Shown: piece after piece, positions 52,298 to 61,918 of the stretch | Layout: each line of letters starts with the position of its first letter | Position numbering within the stretch: the stretch's first letter is position 1 | Assembly: GCA_018806915.1 (NCBI GenBank) | Contig: JAGKQI010000061.1 | Location: forward strand, 372,001 to 436,000 | Source of the DNA: Phytophthora colocasiae | Taxonomy: Eukaryota > Oomycota > Peronosporomycetes > Peronosporales > Peronosporaceae | Direction: 5' to 3' | DNA length: 64,000 bases | Translations under genes and position numbers: made by a program | The notes under the pieces: generated by a model | The model's database searches: none | The model's input: only the letters and a program-made list of their open reading frames with translations | Told to the model about the DNA's origin: nothing

Positions 52298-54136
52298 TTG
52301 CTGTGCGACTCTGGTATCACTACCGGTAGTCACACTTCCAGGTTCACTGTACGCCCCTGCACCGCGGTAAAAGTTGCACCGACTTCGCGACAGAAACACC
52401 TGGCAGCCGCGGATCCTAGTGTAGCCAAAGCAGCAGCGGAGAGCTCAGCAACTCTCAGAACAGCCAAGCAGCTTGAAGGAGTGTTAGGCGAAGTGCCTGA
52501 GTATGCTGAGCAGTCAAGTGACGTACCGGTGAGCTCTGAAGTCAATGCCACCTCAACGGATAATAGGCTAGAGCCTCCAATCGAGACATCACGTGAACGT
52601 CGCTTCGCAGGTGAAACGGCGTCAGACGAGCTATTGCAAAGTCAGACGTTCTCAGCAGGGGATGATGAAATGCCTCCTCCACCTACTCCACCTATTCCAC
52701 CGCCTACTCCGCCATCTTCTCCGACGTCTGAGCCTGAACCGATCTACAGAACCGTTCGCACTATAACGCCGTCTGTGTACGTTCCGCCTCCAGTAGCACC
52801 CGTGAGCCACCTACTCAGCCAATCCAACGAAATCTCACTCTTGATGAGATGCTGGCACTGGTGAGACGAGATCGCGAGCATGACCAACGGGAACGGCGTA
52901 CGAGAACCATCCTTCACCCCACCACTGGCCCAACTCAAGATGAGATCGAAGCAGCTGTCACAGAACAAATGGAGCACGAGGGGTCGCACGGACAAGAGCG
53001 ACGCGCTCAGCTAAACCAATTGTACAATAGTCCAGGCGTGATGACCCAAGAAGCAGTAGATTTGAGACGTGAAGTTGCTAGACAGCACCGTGTTGGCAAA
53101 TGCTGAAGAATCGGATTCAGACAGTGACGTGGTTGAAGTTCCTAGACCGCCAAGCCCACCACACGAGGTGATCGAGATATCCGATGACGAACCTGAATCG
53201 CCTCGTAATCGTCGACAAGTGCCTTCTCAGAGAGAGTGGCAGAGAGATATCGAATCTCTCAGAGAGCGGATTGGGCAGAACCAGAGACGAGGACGGACGG
53301 ATGAAGTACTCAGAAGGCGGCTCGAACAAATTCTCCCTGAACCAGAGCTAGAGCCGAGTGACGACACGGGCTACACGTCAGAGGAAGATAGAGGGAGGTC
53401 CAGGCCTGACTCTGAGGATGAGGAGGAAGAAACCAGTCTGAGGAGCAAGAGTCGTTCGCATGACGTGAGCACAGATGATGCCTCTGCAGAGTTCCACATC
53501 AGCAGGATCTTGAACCGCGTCAACGAGCTCGGAGGCGATCACACCATAGTCATTCGTCCGGTGGTGAACACTCCTAACCTGTGGGACGAGGGTGAGCAGC
53601 TGGAAGATATCCGCATCGTGTTCAGCGACGGCAAGTTCAAGTTCATCAGCGAGGAGACGGGCCACAACCGTCCGTCAATCGCTCGACGGATCAACTGGAG
53701 GCTGACGTTGCAGAATCTGGAGGAAACTGAGCGAGACAACATTGACGTCGGAGAGTACCTCCGCTTTCGAGACGAGCGACGCTTCCCGGATGAGCAGCGC
53801 TTCCATGATCGGTTTCAAGAGGCAGTGGCGAGTGACAACGACGATTCAAAAGCAGTGCAAGCTGACACCGAAGCAGCTGACTTCAGAGTCATGGTCAAGG
53901 AGGCAATCTCAGAGCTTGGCGGGGAAAGATACGTTCCGGTGTTTAAGCCCAGTGACGACAACCATACGTGGTACTTCGACGAGACTGGAGCACTTCGGTC
54001 AAGAAACAGCGGTAAGATCGCACATCTGAAAAGCGTTAATACGATTGACTGGGAGGCGACTCTGCAGGATCTCATAGCGCGTCTCGGATCGAATTGTTTG
54101 CCCAACTCGTTCTCAGTGAAAACTCCGCGTAATTAA
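52298..54136 (+). pseudogene. Frameshifted acidic/proline-rich protein (Gag-like or viral), ~610 codons
   Basis: Three frames in line: 52298-~52810, ~52800-53095 and 53095-54136. There is no ATG before about 52669, so the start is unclear. Features: PPPPTPPIPPPTPP tract, a charged helix, acidic S/D/E tracts, then two copies of a ~65-residue module. One begins NELGGDHTIVIRP (about 53523) and the other SELGGERYVPVFKP (about 53910), each ending W-x-x-TLQ(N/D)L. No zinc knuckle. It ends 41 bp before the virion-protein gene, so it could belong to the PLV block; its position after an LTR-like repeat argues for a Gag. Not recognised. Confidence 0.5.
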
Positions 54137-54162
54137 TTTGCTGACGTTTTTTTTGCTGCTCG

Positions 54163-54177
54163 TGAATATAGCGGAAG
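54163..54177 (+). promoter_or_regulatory. Conserved motif before virion gene (candidate late promoter)
   Basis: TGAATATAGCGGAAG touches the ATG at 54178. The motif TGGATATAGAGAAAG occurs one base before the capsid ATG at 55088. Consensus TGRATATAGMGRAAG. Confidence 0.5.
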
Positions 54178-54657
54178 ATGACGTACCACCACCTAGCGAT
54201 TGACTTGAATGAGTCGCAAGCAAACAGAGCATTTAAAAGAAGAGGCGTTCGCTTGAATCCGGGGCAATTCGGCAAGGGACGGCTGTCAGTTCACCCTGAG
54301 AACAAGAAGAAGCTAGAACGCTCGGTGGTGAAGAAGAAGGGATGCACGTTGAACTTGACTCCTGGTGAGCTGGCTGAAACCGCATGGCATCATGTGCAGA
54401 GCAAGGGAATGGAGGGTGCTGGATTTTGGGGGAAAATTTGGGGTGGACTGAAGAAAGGATGGAACGTGTTGAAGGACTCTGGCGTGCCGACCGCGGCTGC
54501 AGACCAAGGAGCGAAGGCTCTCGGCGCATACACTGGTCAACCAAATGTCGCTAACGCACTGAGAGAGGGTTTCAGGAGAGTAACTGGCGCGGGCATTGCT
54601 GAGCGCAAAAAAAATAAGCACGAGGCTCTCAAAGCATCTGGTTTGTACATTAGCTAG
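54178..54657 (+). CDS. pVI-like minor virion protein of a Polinton-like virus
   Basis: 159 aa, ATG right after the ATATAG motif. The N-terminal half has the K-KL-x-KGKG-x-L-x-LTPGEL pattern (KKGCTLNLTPGELAE, residues ~55-70) found in minor virion proteins of PLVs and adintoviruses. The C-terminal half has an amphipathic Gly/Trp-rich helix (GAGFWGKIWGGLKKGWNVLK) like the membrane-lytic segment of adenovirus pVI. Its neighbours are a protease and a capsid gene, which supports the call. Its stop overlaps the end of the opposite-strand protease. Confidence 0.6.
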   Translation: MTYHHLAIDLNESQANRAFKRRGVRLNPGQFGKGRLSVHPENKKKLERSVVKKKGCTLNLTPGELAETAWHHVQSKGMEGAGFWGKIWGGLKKGWNVLKDSGVPTAAADQGAKALGAYTGQPNVANALREGFRRVTGAGIAERKKNKHEALKASGLYIS

Positions 54658-55040
54658 GTGATGTTATACGCGTCGAAGTCGCTATAGAAGCCGTCAATGT
54701 CTTTCCGTAACGCATGTCAGAGAAAGTAGATGCAGTATTGTCCGCAGTGTCCGTATGAGCTCTTTTGCACGTCAATGGTGGTCCACTGCTTGTCGTCGAG
54801 ATCTTTGACGCTCGGAGGAGGCATGCCGAGGGGGTCGAAGTAGTGGTCGCGGTAAACGGCTACCCAGTGCGTTCCACCGATGCGAGGTGATCCTAGATTG
54901 ATAATCTGCGGGCCTTTGTGGTTGGGGTCGTAGTTCTGTAACCAGCTGATGGCTAAGTTTCGAATGCCCACTGCCTTTGCCAGGCGGTACAGCTGCTTAT
55001 CCGTCGTTGCCGGCTCATGAAGAAGCGAAGCGAGGCGCAT
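54654..55040 (-). pseudogene. Adenain-like cysteine protease (in-frame stop)
   Basis: ATG at 55040. Catalytic order of C5/Ulp1-like maturation proteases: His in GGTHWVAVY, acidic residue in YFDPLGMPPP, Gln/Cys in GHCGQYCIYFL. A TGA at 54719-54717 ends the ORF at 107 aa, yet the same frame continues 20 codons (HALRKDIDGFYSDFD...) to a TAG at 54656-54654. The TGA is therefore probably a nonsense mutation. In Polinton-type viruses this enzyme processes virion proteins. It diverges from the capsid gene with a 47-bp shared intergenic region. Confidence 0.78.
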
Positions 55041-55071
55041 TATTTATTTTTCACTCACCTTTGTGTTTATG

Positions 55072-55086
55072 TGGATATAGAGAAAG
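55072..55086 (+). promoter_or_regulatory. Conserved motif before capsid gene (candidate late promoter)
   Basis: TGGATATAGAGAAAG, one base before ATG 55088; matches 54163-54177 at 12 of 15 positions. Confidence 0.5.
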
Positions 55087-55087
55087 T

Positions 55088-56752
55088 ATGAGCTCTGATA
55101 GCGACAAGGTTGTGTTCGACGAAGCGGTTGGTCAGCCTGACAAGACTGTTCTGTTTCAAAGCAAGAAATGGACATACATTAACGACAACTCCTCTAACGG
55201 CGGTGTGTTCACAGGACAGCTGCACTTCAATTTGAACACTCTAGCAAATTTGAATCAATGGTCGGACCTCTCTCAGGCTCTGATTCAGTTTCCTGTGCAG
55301 CTTCGCATCACAAACATGGGGAGCGCTGCTACAACTACGTCAATCAACCAGATGCTCGCGACCATCAAGAACGGCTTCCATCAGTTCGTTGACTCAGCTC
55401 AGATTACTATAGGTGGTACGACCATCCAGAGCGCTCAGATCTACCTCAACACAGACACTACGTTCAAGATCTTAACCGAGTGGTCGTTGAGCGAGCTTCA
55501 CAATTGGGGACCGTCGCTAGGGATCAGTCTGGATGATTACCAACTGGCACCCGATGGAACAAGTACGTACACCAGTCTCGATAACTTGCCGCTTGCTACT
55601 AGCGTATCCGCTGTGACTGGCTTCACTCTACCTACTGCATCAAACCCGGGCTTCAAATCTCGTGCACAATTCATTAACAACACCTCGAACACAAAAGACT
55701 CCACAACTACCCTCAACGGCATTATCAACAATGCTCCGCTAATAGGCAAAGGAAGCGTCAACTACACTCAAGGCGCTGTCGCAGTCGGAAACGATGTCTT
55801 CACTCTCATGACTTTGGCAACAGTCCGCCTCAAAGACATCAGCGATTGCTGCGCGAAGTTACCGCCGCTCAAAAACCTTAAAGGGTTTATTTATTTGAAC
55901 TACAATTCAGGGCGCTATGTTTTTACGACCGGAGCAGGTGGATCCATTAACGGAGTAACCGCCGCGACAGCTCTGTACGGCCATTCACACCCTGGCATGC
56001 TTGGAACAACTGGTACTGGCTTTGGGGCCTCTGCATCCACATGGCAGTTTACGGCAGATGTATGCGGCACCGCTGTAAACGGCTGCACAGTCCCTTTTGT
56101 CAGTGCCAGATGCTACGTGCCGTACTACGTGGCCAATCCCGGCGTAGACGCGCGTTGACTCAGACTAAGTCGATTCGCTATCTCGAGCGGTTCGTCACCA
56201 GCTTCTACATTGATCGGCTGCAGTCGTTCTCAGGGACGATCAGTCCAGGCATTGTCAACCCCAAGAGAGTGACTCTCATTCCGATGCTCATTGGGGATCC
56301 AGGGAACGGTGCAACAGCTGGCTCAGGCACTCTAGTCAACTTGTCAACCGCTCCTGAGGTTTCTGTGACAACGCATGAGCCGTCAGGGACGGGGCCATTC
56401 GCAGCGCTCAGCGGCCTGCAAATCATAGTCGGCGGAGTCCAGATGTGGCAATCTGGGCTCCAGATGGACTGGGAGAGCTTCCAGTGCGAAGTAGTTTAAA
56501 TGGGTGTAGACGGAGGGTTGAATCCAGAGCAGGGCAGTGGTTTACTTAACCAGCAGCTATGGAACTCGATGTATCGTTACTACACCTGCGATATCAGCCG
56601 TCGCTTCACGAGCGAAGACGGTGCCTCGAAGTCGGTGATCGTTCAGTGTACCAACCAAACAATATGCTAAAATGCGCGTGATAGCCCATATCTGGTATGA
56701 ACGAGAGATTTCAGTGGACACAGGCATGGGCCAAATCCGCCAGGGCATCTGA
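55088..56752 (+). pseudogene. Major capsid protein (double jelly roll) of a Polinton-like virus, broken
   Basis: Segment 1 (55088-56158) begins with KKWTYINDNSSNGGVFTGQL, the typical first strand of PLV/virophage capsids. A shift near 56150 leads to segment 2 (to the TAA at 56497-56499: LQSFSGTISPGIVNPKRV). Segment 3 follows at once in the same frame (ATG 56500; LWNSMYRYYTCDISRR), to a TAA at 56668. Segment 4, back in the first frame, gives the usual ending IWYEREISVDTG (56672-56752). The whole protein length is thus covered with two frameshifts and one stop. It would form the pseudohexameric capsomer. Confidence 0.82.
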
Positions 56753-56988
56753 GCAAAAAAAAAGCAATTATTTTATAACAATTTGTTTGGCTGTTTCTCT
56801 GCGCATTTCTTCGACAAATTATCTAACATATTCCCGTTTTGCTAACCGTCGTAAAGTTACATAACAGCTACATGTAATGTGTAATTACGTTCGCAATTTT
56901 TTTTTGAATCGTATTCAATTCTTTTACCAGTTTTCTTTTACGCTGGACACGTGCTACAATAACATCGACAGCTTAACTGCCACGCGCC
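56753..56988. other. AT-rich gap between capsid and nuclease genes
   Basis: 236 bp, clearly more AT-rich than its surroundings, with A- and T-runs; no gene seen. Likely holds the capsid 3' end and nuclease promoter. Confidence 0.5.
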
Positions 56989-57993
56989 ATGTCCCAGCCT
57001 GACGTCGAGCCCACGCTTTTCCCCAACGCGGAGACGCTTGTCAAAGTCTCTGAGTACACGGCAAGGATCAGACAAGTGCGCGCCAGTGCATCGCGTAGCC
57101 GCCTTGCCAACCAGGTCGAGGAAACATCTGAGGCTGACGCTTGTGAGCAAGGCGAAAACACAGAAGACGAATTAGACGCCGAAGACGATCAAGAAGAGCA
57201 GAACGAACAAGAAGAGAGTCCGAAGCTTGAGGATCAGCTTCTTCAGCGCGTTCACGGCTGTCGTGTTGCAAACATCCGCAAGATGTCAGACGAGATCGCC
57301 ACGAAGAAGACTAGAGCTAACGTCACGGGGAAGAAGCGCGCCCACCGGTCTGCTTTCGGTGATTTTATCTGGCGTGACGAACTCGAGCGTGTCTACCTTG
57401 ACAAGAATGGCAACCTTCCATTGTTCTGTCCCGCTCCAACTGCGCTCTCAGATGAGGGAATTGACCGGCTGCGCATGACCGTTCGCGACACGCTGCGTAC
57501 AAGCGGGATCAGAACATTTGAGATATCGAACGAGGCGGAGAAGGTGGTCCTGGTTGACGAGGTTATGCAGGCTGTTGTTCGCGAGTGCAACGCTGCCGAC
57601 AACGTAGAGCTGCGACGGGAGGTATCTTTCAAGTCTGAGGTTCTCAACTCATTCGGTCGCGTTGATCGCCTTGTAACCAAGAGAGGCCACAAGATCATGA
57701 TGATTGAGTGTAAAAAAGACAACTTTGACAAGGGTACCGCGCAGATGGTCATTGGAACGGAGGCCATGCTGATCGAAAACCTCGAGAGAGATCCAAGCTT
57801 CCAAGAGCCAGTCTACGGTATCGTGTCTAACTTCTTGGCTTGGCACTTTATGGAATTAACCGTTCGCGGGGCAAGGTTCCACAAGGTGCATATTACTGAA
57901 GAAGATGTCGATGGAGGGCTTCGTCGTGTTACTGGATCGCTGCTGTCAATCCTTAGTGGTCTTCCGACTGAAGTGGCACAACCGTACATATAG
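56989..57993 (+). CDS. PD-(D/E)XK nuclease-like protein, 334 aa
   Basis: The N-terminal ~85 residues are highly acidic (EDELDAEDDQEEQNEQEE). The C-terminal half has a restriction-fold signature: Glu in SFKSEVLNSFG (~217), Asp226 in GRVDRL, and Glu240-x-Lys242 in MIECKK, then an alpha-helix with GTAQM. That is the D-ExK active-site pattern of PD-(D/E)XK enzymes. Intact frame with a normal ATG. It ends 30 bp from the convergent family-A gene, a compact virus-like arrangement. It could be a PLV nuclease or an unrelated insertion; the fold call rests on motif spacing only. Confidence 0.55.
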   Translation: MSQPDVEPTLFPNAETLVKVSEYTARIRQVRASASRSRLANQVEETSEADACEQGENTEDELDAEDDQEEQNEQEESPKLEDQLLQRVHGCRVANIRKMSDEIATKKTRANVTGKKRAHRSAFGDFIWRDELERVYLDKNGNLPLFCPAPTALSDEGIDRLRMTVRDTLRTSGIRTFEISNEAEKVVLVDEVMQAVVRECNAADNVELRREVSFKSEVLNSFGRVDRLVTKRGHKIMMIECKKDNFDKGTAQMVIGTEAMLIENLERDPSFQEPVYGIVSNFLAWHFMELTVRGARFHKVHITEEDVDGGLRRVTGSLLSILSGLPTEVAQPYI

Positions 57994-58023
57994 TAACCAC
58001 TAGACTACGTAAATAAAACACCG

Positions 58024-59565
58024 CTAGTTGCTTGCCGCCTTCTCTCTCTCGTCGAACTCTCGCAGCGCGCGTTTTATCGCGTTGTAGAATGTTGGGATTG
58101 ACCCAGGCACGCGCTTGAGCATCCCAGCGAGAATATCGCGGCTGCTCTCCTTGTCGAGCATATTCGTCCCGAATGCAATGTCGAAGAACTCCAGCCAGAG
58201 GTCTGCAGGGACGTTTGGCCACCTTGGGATGTCCGTGTTGTCTCTGACGCGTTTGCGGTAGTTTTCGATCTCTGCCTCGCCGAGTTGTTTCTTAGGGTTC
58301 TTCAGCATCGCCAACCACTCGCGGAGCTTAGTCTTGCCGATCACCTGTTGGTTCTTCCACAAAAGATCGTCGGTCAAAGTCCACGAATACTCGGGCTTGT
58401 GCTGGTTTGACCGCTTCGACCGCTTCGTCGGTGGCGAACCTTGCGCTGTGCTGCGGCGCCTCTTCCGATTGTTGCCCTCTGCGACGGCGTCCCTGCGTTC
58501 GCTGCCGTCAGCGTGCTCGTGCTCACGATTCTCGGTGTCCTCAGTGTCGGCGTCCCCGCGTTCGCTGCCGTCAGCGTGCTCGTGCTCACGAGTCTCGGTG
58601 TCCTCTGCGCCGGCGTCCCTGCGTTCGCTGCGCTCGAACGATACGTCGTCACTGTCGCTCGAGTCGTCCGCGCTGACTTGACGAAGACGCCGTCGAACTG
58701 GCTTGTCGGCTAGCTTCAGCTTGTCTTCAGCTTCTTTGAGTTGTTCACGAAGACGATTGCGATGACTTTCTCGTACAGGCATTATGTACTTGAAAGTAGC
58801 TCTGGGGCTGTTCGGATAGCAGCGGTTTGGATCGAGATCCCACGAGTGTTCGTCCCACTTGATGCCGAGGTTGATGGCTTTATCCTCAGCGACTGAGTCT
58901 AGCTGACGCGTCATTGACTCCAAGGTTTCGATCTCTTCCTCCAACGCCTTCCCATCGCCTTGAATATGGACCTGCACCAGCTCGTCGTACTCGTCTTGCT
59001 TGGTGAACTCGGAGCCGAACACAAGCTTACCGCGGTCGTCTTCGTCGCTCTCTGAGCCGGTTCCGCACATGAGGCTTTGCTTGAATACTTCGCCAAGCGC
59101 CTCGACCGCAATCTTCTTCCCCTCTAGCCACAGCTTGAATCCAGGCCGGCAACAATGGCGATTCAGGTTTGTCATCTTCTCGCAGTTCTCGTATGAGATG
59201 TTCGACTCACGAAGCCGCTGTACGTACTCCCACAGCTCGTCCATCTCCGCCTCCGTCATCTCGCTGCGCTGCTTGCCGAAGAGCCATTGCTTGGTGCGAC
59301 GATTCTTCTCGATCTGCTGTTGGATCCACTTCTTCTTCTTCTTCTTCTTCTGGAAGGCGACTCGTGCCGAGACGGGGTTCGTGCTCGCTCTGTCTTCGTC
59401 AGCCAACAGCGCGGCGAATTTCTCCTCGTACGTAGTGTCCGGTGGCGGCGTTGGCGAGACGAGAAGCTGCAGCACTTGATCAAAGTTGCTCGGGAACAAT
59501 CGTCGGAGAGTCGGCGCGGCGTCTCGTAGCGGCTGTGCCAGATCGAAGGCCGTCTTGAAGTCCAT
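58024..59565 (-). CDS. Family A protein, copy 1 (513 aa)
   Basis: ATG at 59565 (MDFKTAFDLAQPLRD). The order is: Pro/Thr linker; a Lys7 run encoded by TTC repeats on the opposite strand (59331-59353); a helix-rich basic region; a module with EYDELVQVHI, INLGIKWDEHSWDL and YPNSPRATFKYI; three 21-aa acidic repeats (TREHEHADGSER); a KRKRR/TKRSKRS nuclear-localisation-like stretch; and a C-terminal block (WTLTDDLLWKNQQVI, LWLEFFDIAFGTNML). No family recognised. A DNA-binding virion or replication protein is possible. Upstream are 79-bp tandem repeats, and a second near-identical copy lies 2258 bp to the right. Confidence 0.68.
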   Translation of the reverse strand: MDFKTAFDLAQPLRDAAPTLRRLFPSNFDQVLQLLVSPTPPPDTTYEEKFAALLADEDRASTNPVSARVAFQKKKKKKKWIQQQIEKNRRTKQWLFGKQRSEMTEAEMDELWEYVQRLRESNISYENCEKMTNLNRHCCRPGFKLWLEGKKIAVEALGEVFKQSLMCGTGSESDEDDRGKLVFGSEFTKQDEYDELVQVHIQGDGKALEEEIETLESMTRQLDSVAEDKAINLGIKWDEHSWDLDPNRCYPNSPRATFKYIMPVRESHRNRLREQLKEAEDKLKLADKPVRRRLRQVSADDSSDSDDVSFERSERRDAGAEDTETREHEHADGSERGDADTEDTENREHEHADGSERRDAVAEGNNRKRRRSTAQGSPPTKRSKRSNQHKPEYSWTLTDDLLWKNQQVIGKTKLREWLAMLKNPKKQLGEAEIENYRKRVRDNTDIPRWPNVPADLWLEFFDIAFGTNMLDKESSRDILAGMLKRVPGSIPTFYNAIKRALREFDEREKAASN

Positions 59566-59661
59566 GGTCGGTTGGAGCGTGAGCGGCGAAATCGAGAAAT
59601 GAAGCTCGCATCGGTCTTGTAAAATGACCGTAATTACGTCTTGTAAATACATTTCCCAGAA

Positions 59662-60140
59662 TTTTCTTGAAGATTGACTGTGAGAATGGTTCCGTGGAAG
59701 AGACACGTCAAACTGGCTCTCTCCCGAATCATCTTGAGAAACGTCTTGGAGACTGACCATGGAGATGATTCCGAGGAACATACGTTCTGAGCAGGTTTTC
59801 TTCCAAACAATCTTGGGAAACGTCTTGGAGACTGACCATGGAGATGATTCCGAGGAACAGACGTTCTGAGCAGGCTCTCTTCCAAACAATCTTGGGAAAC
59901 GTCTTGGAGACTGACCATGGAGATGATTCCGAGGAACAGACGTTCTGAGCAGGCTCTCTTCCAAACAATCTTGGGAAACGTCTTGGAGACTGACCATGGA
60001 GATGATTCCGAGGAACAGACGTTCTGAGCAGGCTCTCTTCCAAACAATCTTGGGAAACGTCTTGGAGACTGACCATGAAGATGATTCCAAGGAACAGACG
60101 TTCTGAGTTGACTTTTTCCCGAATCATCTTGGGAAATGTC
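59662..60140. repeat. 79-bp tandem repeats, array 1
   Basis: ACGTCTTGGAGACTGACCAT recurs at 59741, 59820, 59899, 59978 and 60057, exact period 79. A diverged unit precedes and a partial unit follows. The array lies between family A (minus) and the short plus-strand ORF at 60192, so it could be a bidirectional promoter. An apparent ORF through it is an artefact. Confidence 0.93.
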
Positions 60141-60191
60141 CTCGCAAACGTACTCGCATATCATTTTCCATTTCTCCTCCGAGCCCGCAAG

Positions 60192-60343
60192 ATGCCTCAC
60201 TTCAGCTCATTCCAGGACTACCTCAAGGCCCGCCAAGAGCTGACTGCGCTCCAGATTGCACGCATTATTGCTCGTGAGGAACGCCAGCGCTGCCGCGATC
60301 TGCTCATTGGATTGTTCGCTCAAGGTGCAAAGGACGAGGCGAC
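60192..60343 (+). pseudogene. 5' fragment of an unknown gene, truncated by duplication
   Basis: ATG in GCAAGATGCCTC. Encodes MPHFSSFQDYLKARQEL then a charged helix (IARIIAREERQRCRDLL) for 50 codons, until the duplicated copy of family A begins at 60344. The heptad-like helix suggests a coiled coil. Probably the divergent partner of family A; its remainder is missing. Confidence 0.4.
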
Positions 60344-61823
60344 AGAATGTTGGGATTGACCCAGGCGCGCGCTTGAGCATCCCAGCGAGAATATCGCGGC
60401 TGCTCTCCTTGTCGAGCATATTCGTCCCGAATGCAATGTCGAAGAACTCCAGCCAGAGGTCTGCAGGGACGTTTGGCCACCTTGGGATGTCCGTGTTGTC
60501 TCTGACGCGTTTGCGGTAGTTTTCGATCTCTGCCTCGCCGAGTTGTTTCTTAGGGTTCTTCAGCATCGCCAACCACTCGCGGAGCTTAGTCTTGCCGATC
60601 ACCTGTTGGTTCTTCCACAAAAGATCGTCGGTCAAAGTCCACGAATACTCGGGCTTGTGCTGGTTTGACCGCTTCGACCGCTTCGTCGGTGACGAACCTT
60701 GCGCTGTGCTGCGGCGCCTCTTCCGATTGTTGCCCTCTGCGACGGCGTCCCTGCGTTCGCTGCCGTCAGCGTGCTCGTGCTCACGAGTCTCGGTGTCCTC
60801 AGTGTCGGCGTCCCCGCGTTCGCTGCCGTCAGCGTGCTCGTGCTCACGAGTCTCGGTGTCCTCTGCGCCGGCGTCCCTGCGTTCGCTGCGCTCGAACGAT
60901 ACGTCGTCACTGTCGCTCGAGTCGTCCGCGCTGACTTGACGAAGACGCCGTCGAACTGGCTTGTCGGCTAGCTTCAGCTTGTCTTCAGCTTCTTTGAGTT
61001 GTTCACGAAGACGATTGCGATGACTTTCTCGTACAGGCATTATGTACTTGAAAGTAGCTCTGGGGCTGTTCGGATAGCAGCGGTTTGGATCGAGATCCCA
61101 CGAGTGTTCGTCCCACTTGATGCCGAGGTTGATGGCTTTATCCTCAGCGACTGAGTCTAGCTGACGCGTCATTGACTCCAAGGTTTCGATCTCTTCCTCC
61201 AACGCCTTCCCATCGCCTTGAATATGGACCTGCACCAGCTCGTCGTACTCGTCTTGCTTGGTGAACTCGGAGCCGAACACAAGCTTACCGCGGTCGTCTT
61301 CGTCGCTCTCTGAGCCGGTTCCGCACATGAGGCTTTGCTTGAATACTTCGCCAAGCGCCTCGACCGCAATCTTCTTCCCCTCTAGCCACAGCTTGAATCC
61401 AGGCCGGCAACAATGGCGATTCAGGTTTGTCATCTTCTCGCAGTTCTCGTATGAGATGTTCGACTCACGGAGCCGCTGTACGTACTCCCACAGCTCGTCC
61501 ATCTCCGCCTCCGTCATCTCGCTGCGCTGCTTGCCGAAGAGCCATTGCTTGGTGCGACGATTCTTCTCGATTTGCTGTTGGATCCACTTCTTCTTCTTCT
61601 TCTTCTTCTGGAAGGCGACTCGTGCCGAGACGGGGTTCGTGCTCGCTCTGTCTTCGTCAGCCAACAGCGCGGCGAATTTCTCCTCGTACGTAGTGTCCGG
61701 TGGCGGCGTTGGCGAGACGAGAAGCTGCAGCACTTGATCAAAGTTGCTCGGGAACAATCGTCGGAGAGTCGGCGCGGCGTCTCGTAGCGGCTGTGCCAGA
61801 TCGAAGGCCGTCTTGAAGTCCAT
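60344..61823 (-). pseudogene. Family A protein, copy 2 (C-terminus truncated)
   Basis: Aligned to copy 1 without indels at an offset of exactly 2258 bp (60344 with 58086) and nearly identical. ATG at 61823. The last ~20 codons of copy 1 are replaced by the antisense of the 60192 ORF, giving an unrelated tail to a stop at 60207. The same Lys run and acidic repeats are present. Start-point and divergence suggest a recent tandem duplication. Confidence 0.7.
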
Positions 61824-61918
61824 GGTCGGTTGGAGCGTGAGCGGCGAAATCGAGAAATGAAGCTCGCATCGGTCTTGTAAAATGACCGTAATTACGTCTT
61901 GTAAATACATTTCCCAGA

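Noticed and set aside
52312..52320. Initiator-Met primer site TGGTATCAC after the 51.3-52.3 kb LTR-like repeat
   Set aside because: Not preceded by a CA LTR end, and GATACCAC/GGTATCAC words are common in the nearby R1 repeat.
56753..56988. Terminal inverted repeat or end of the PLV in the AT-rich gap
   Set aside because: I could not find a matching inverted sequence elsewhere in the window by eye.
58334..58713. Plus-strand ORFs with repeated Ser/Arg or Val/Leu-rich peptides
   Set aside because: Mirror image of the 63-bp acidic repeats of family A; no independent support.
59331..59353. TTC microsatellite as regulatory element
   Set aside because: It encodes the lysine run of family A in frame and is the same in both copies.
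59566..60090. Long N-terminal extension of family A copy 1 through the 79-bp repeats (and likewise 61824-62405)
   Set aside because: 79 is not a multiple of 3, so the repeats read differently in each unit, and in copy 2 the frame runs into the H2 LTR. MDFKTAF at 59565/61823 is shared by both copies.
59662..60140. CRISPR array
   Set aside because: Units are contiguous 79-bp repeats with no unique spacers, in a eukaryotic context.
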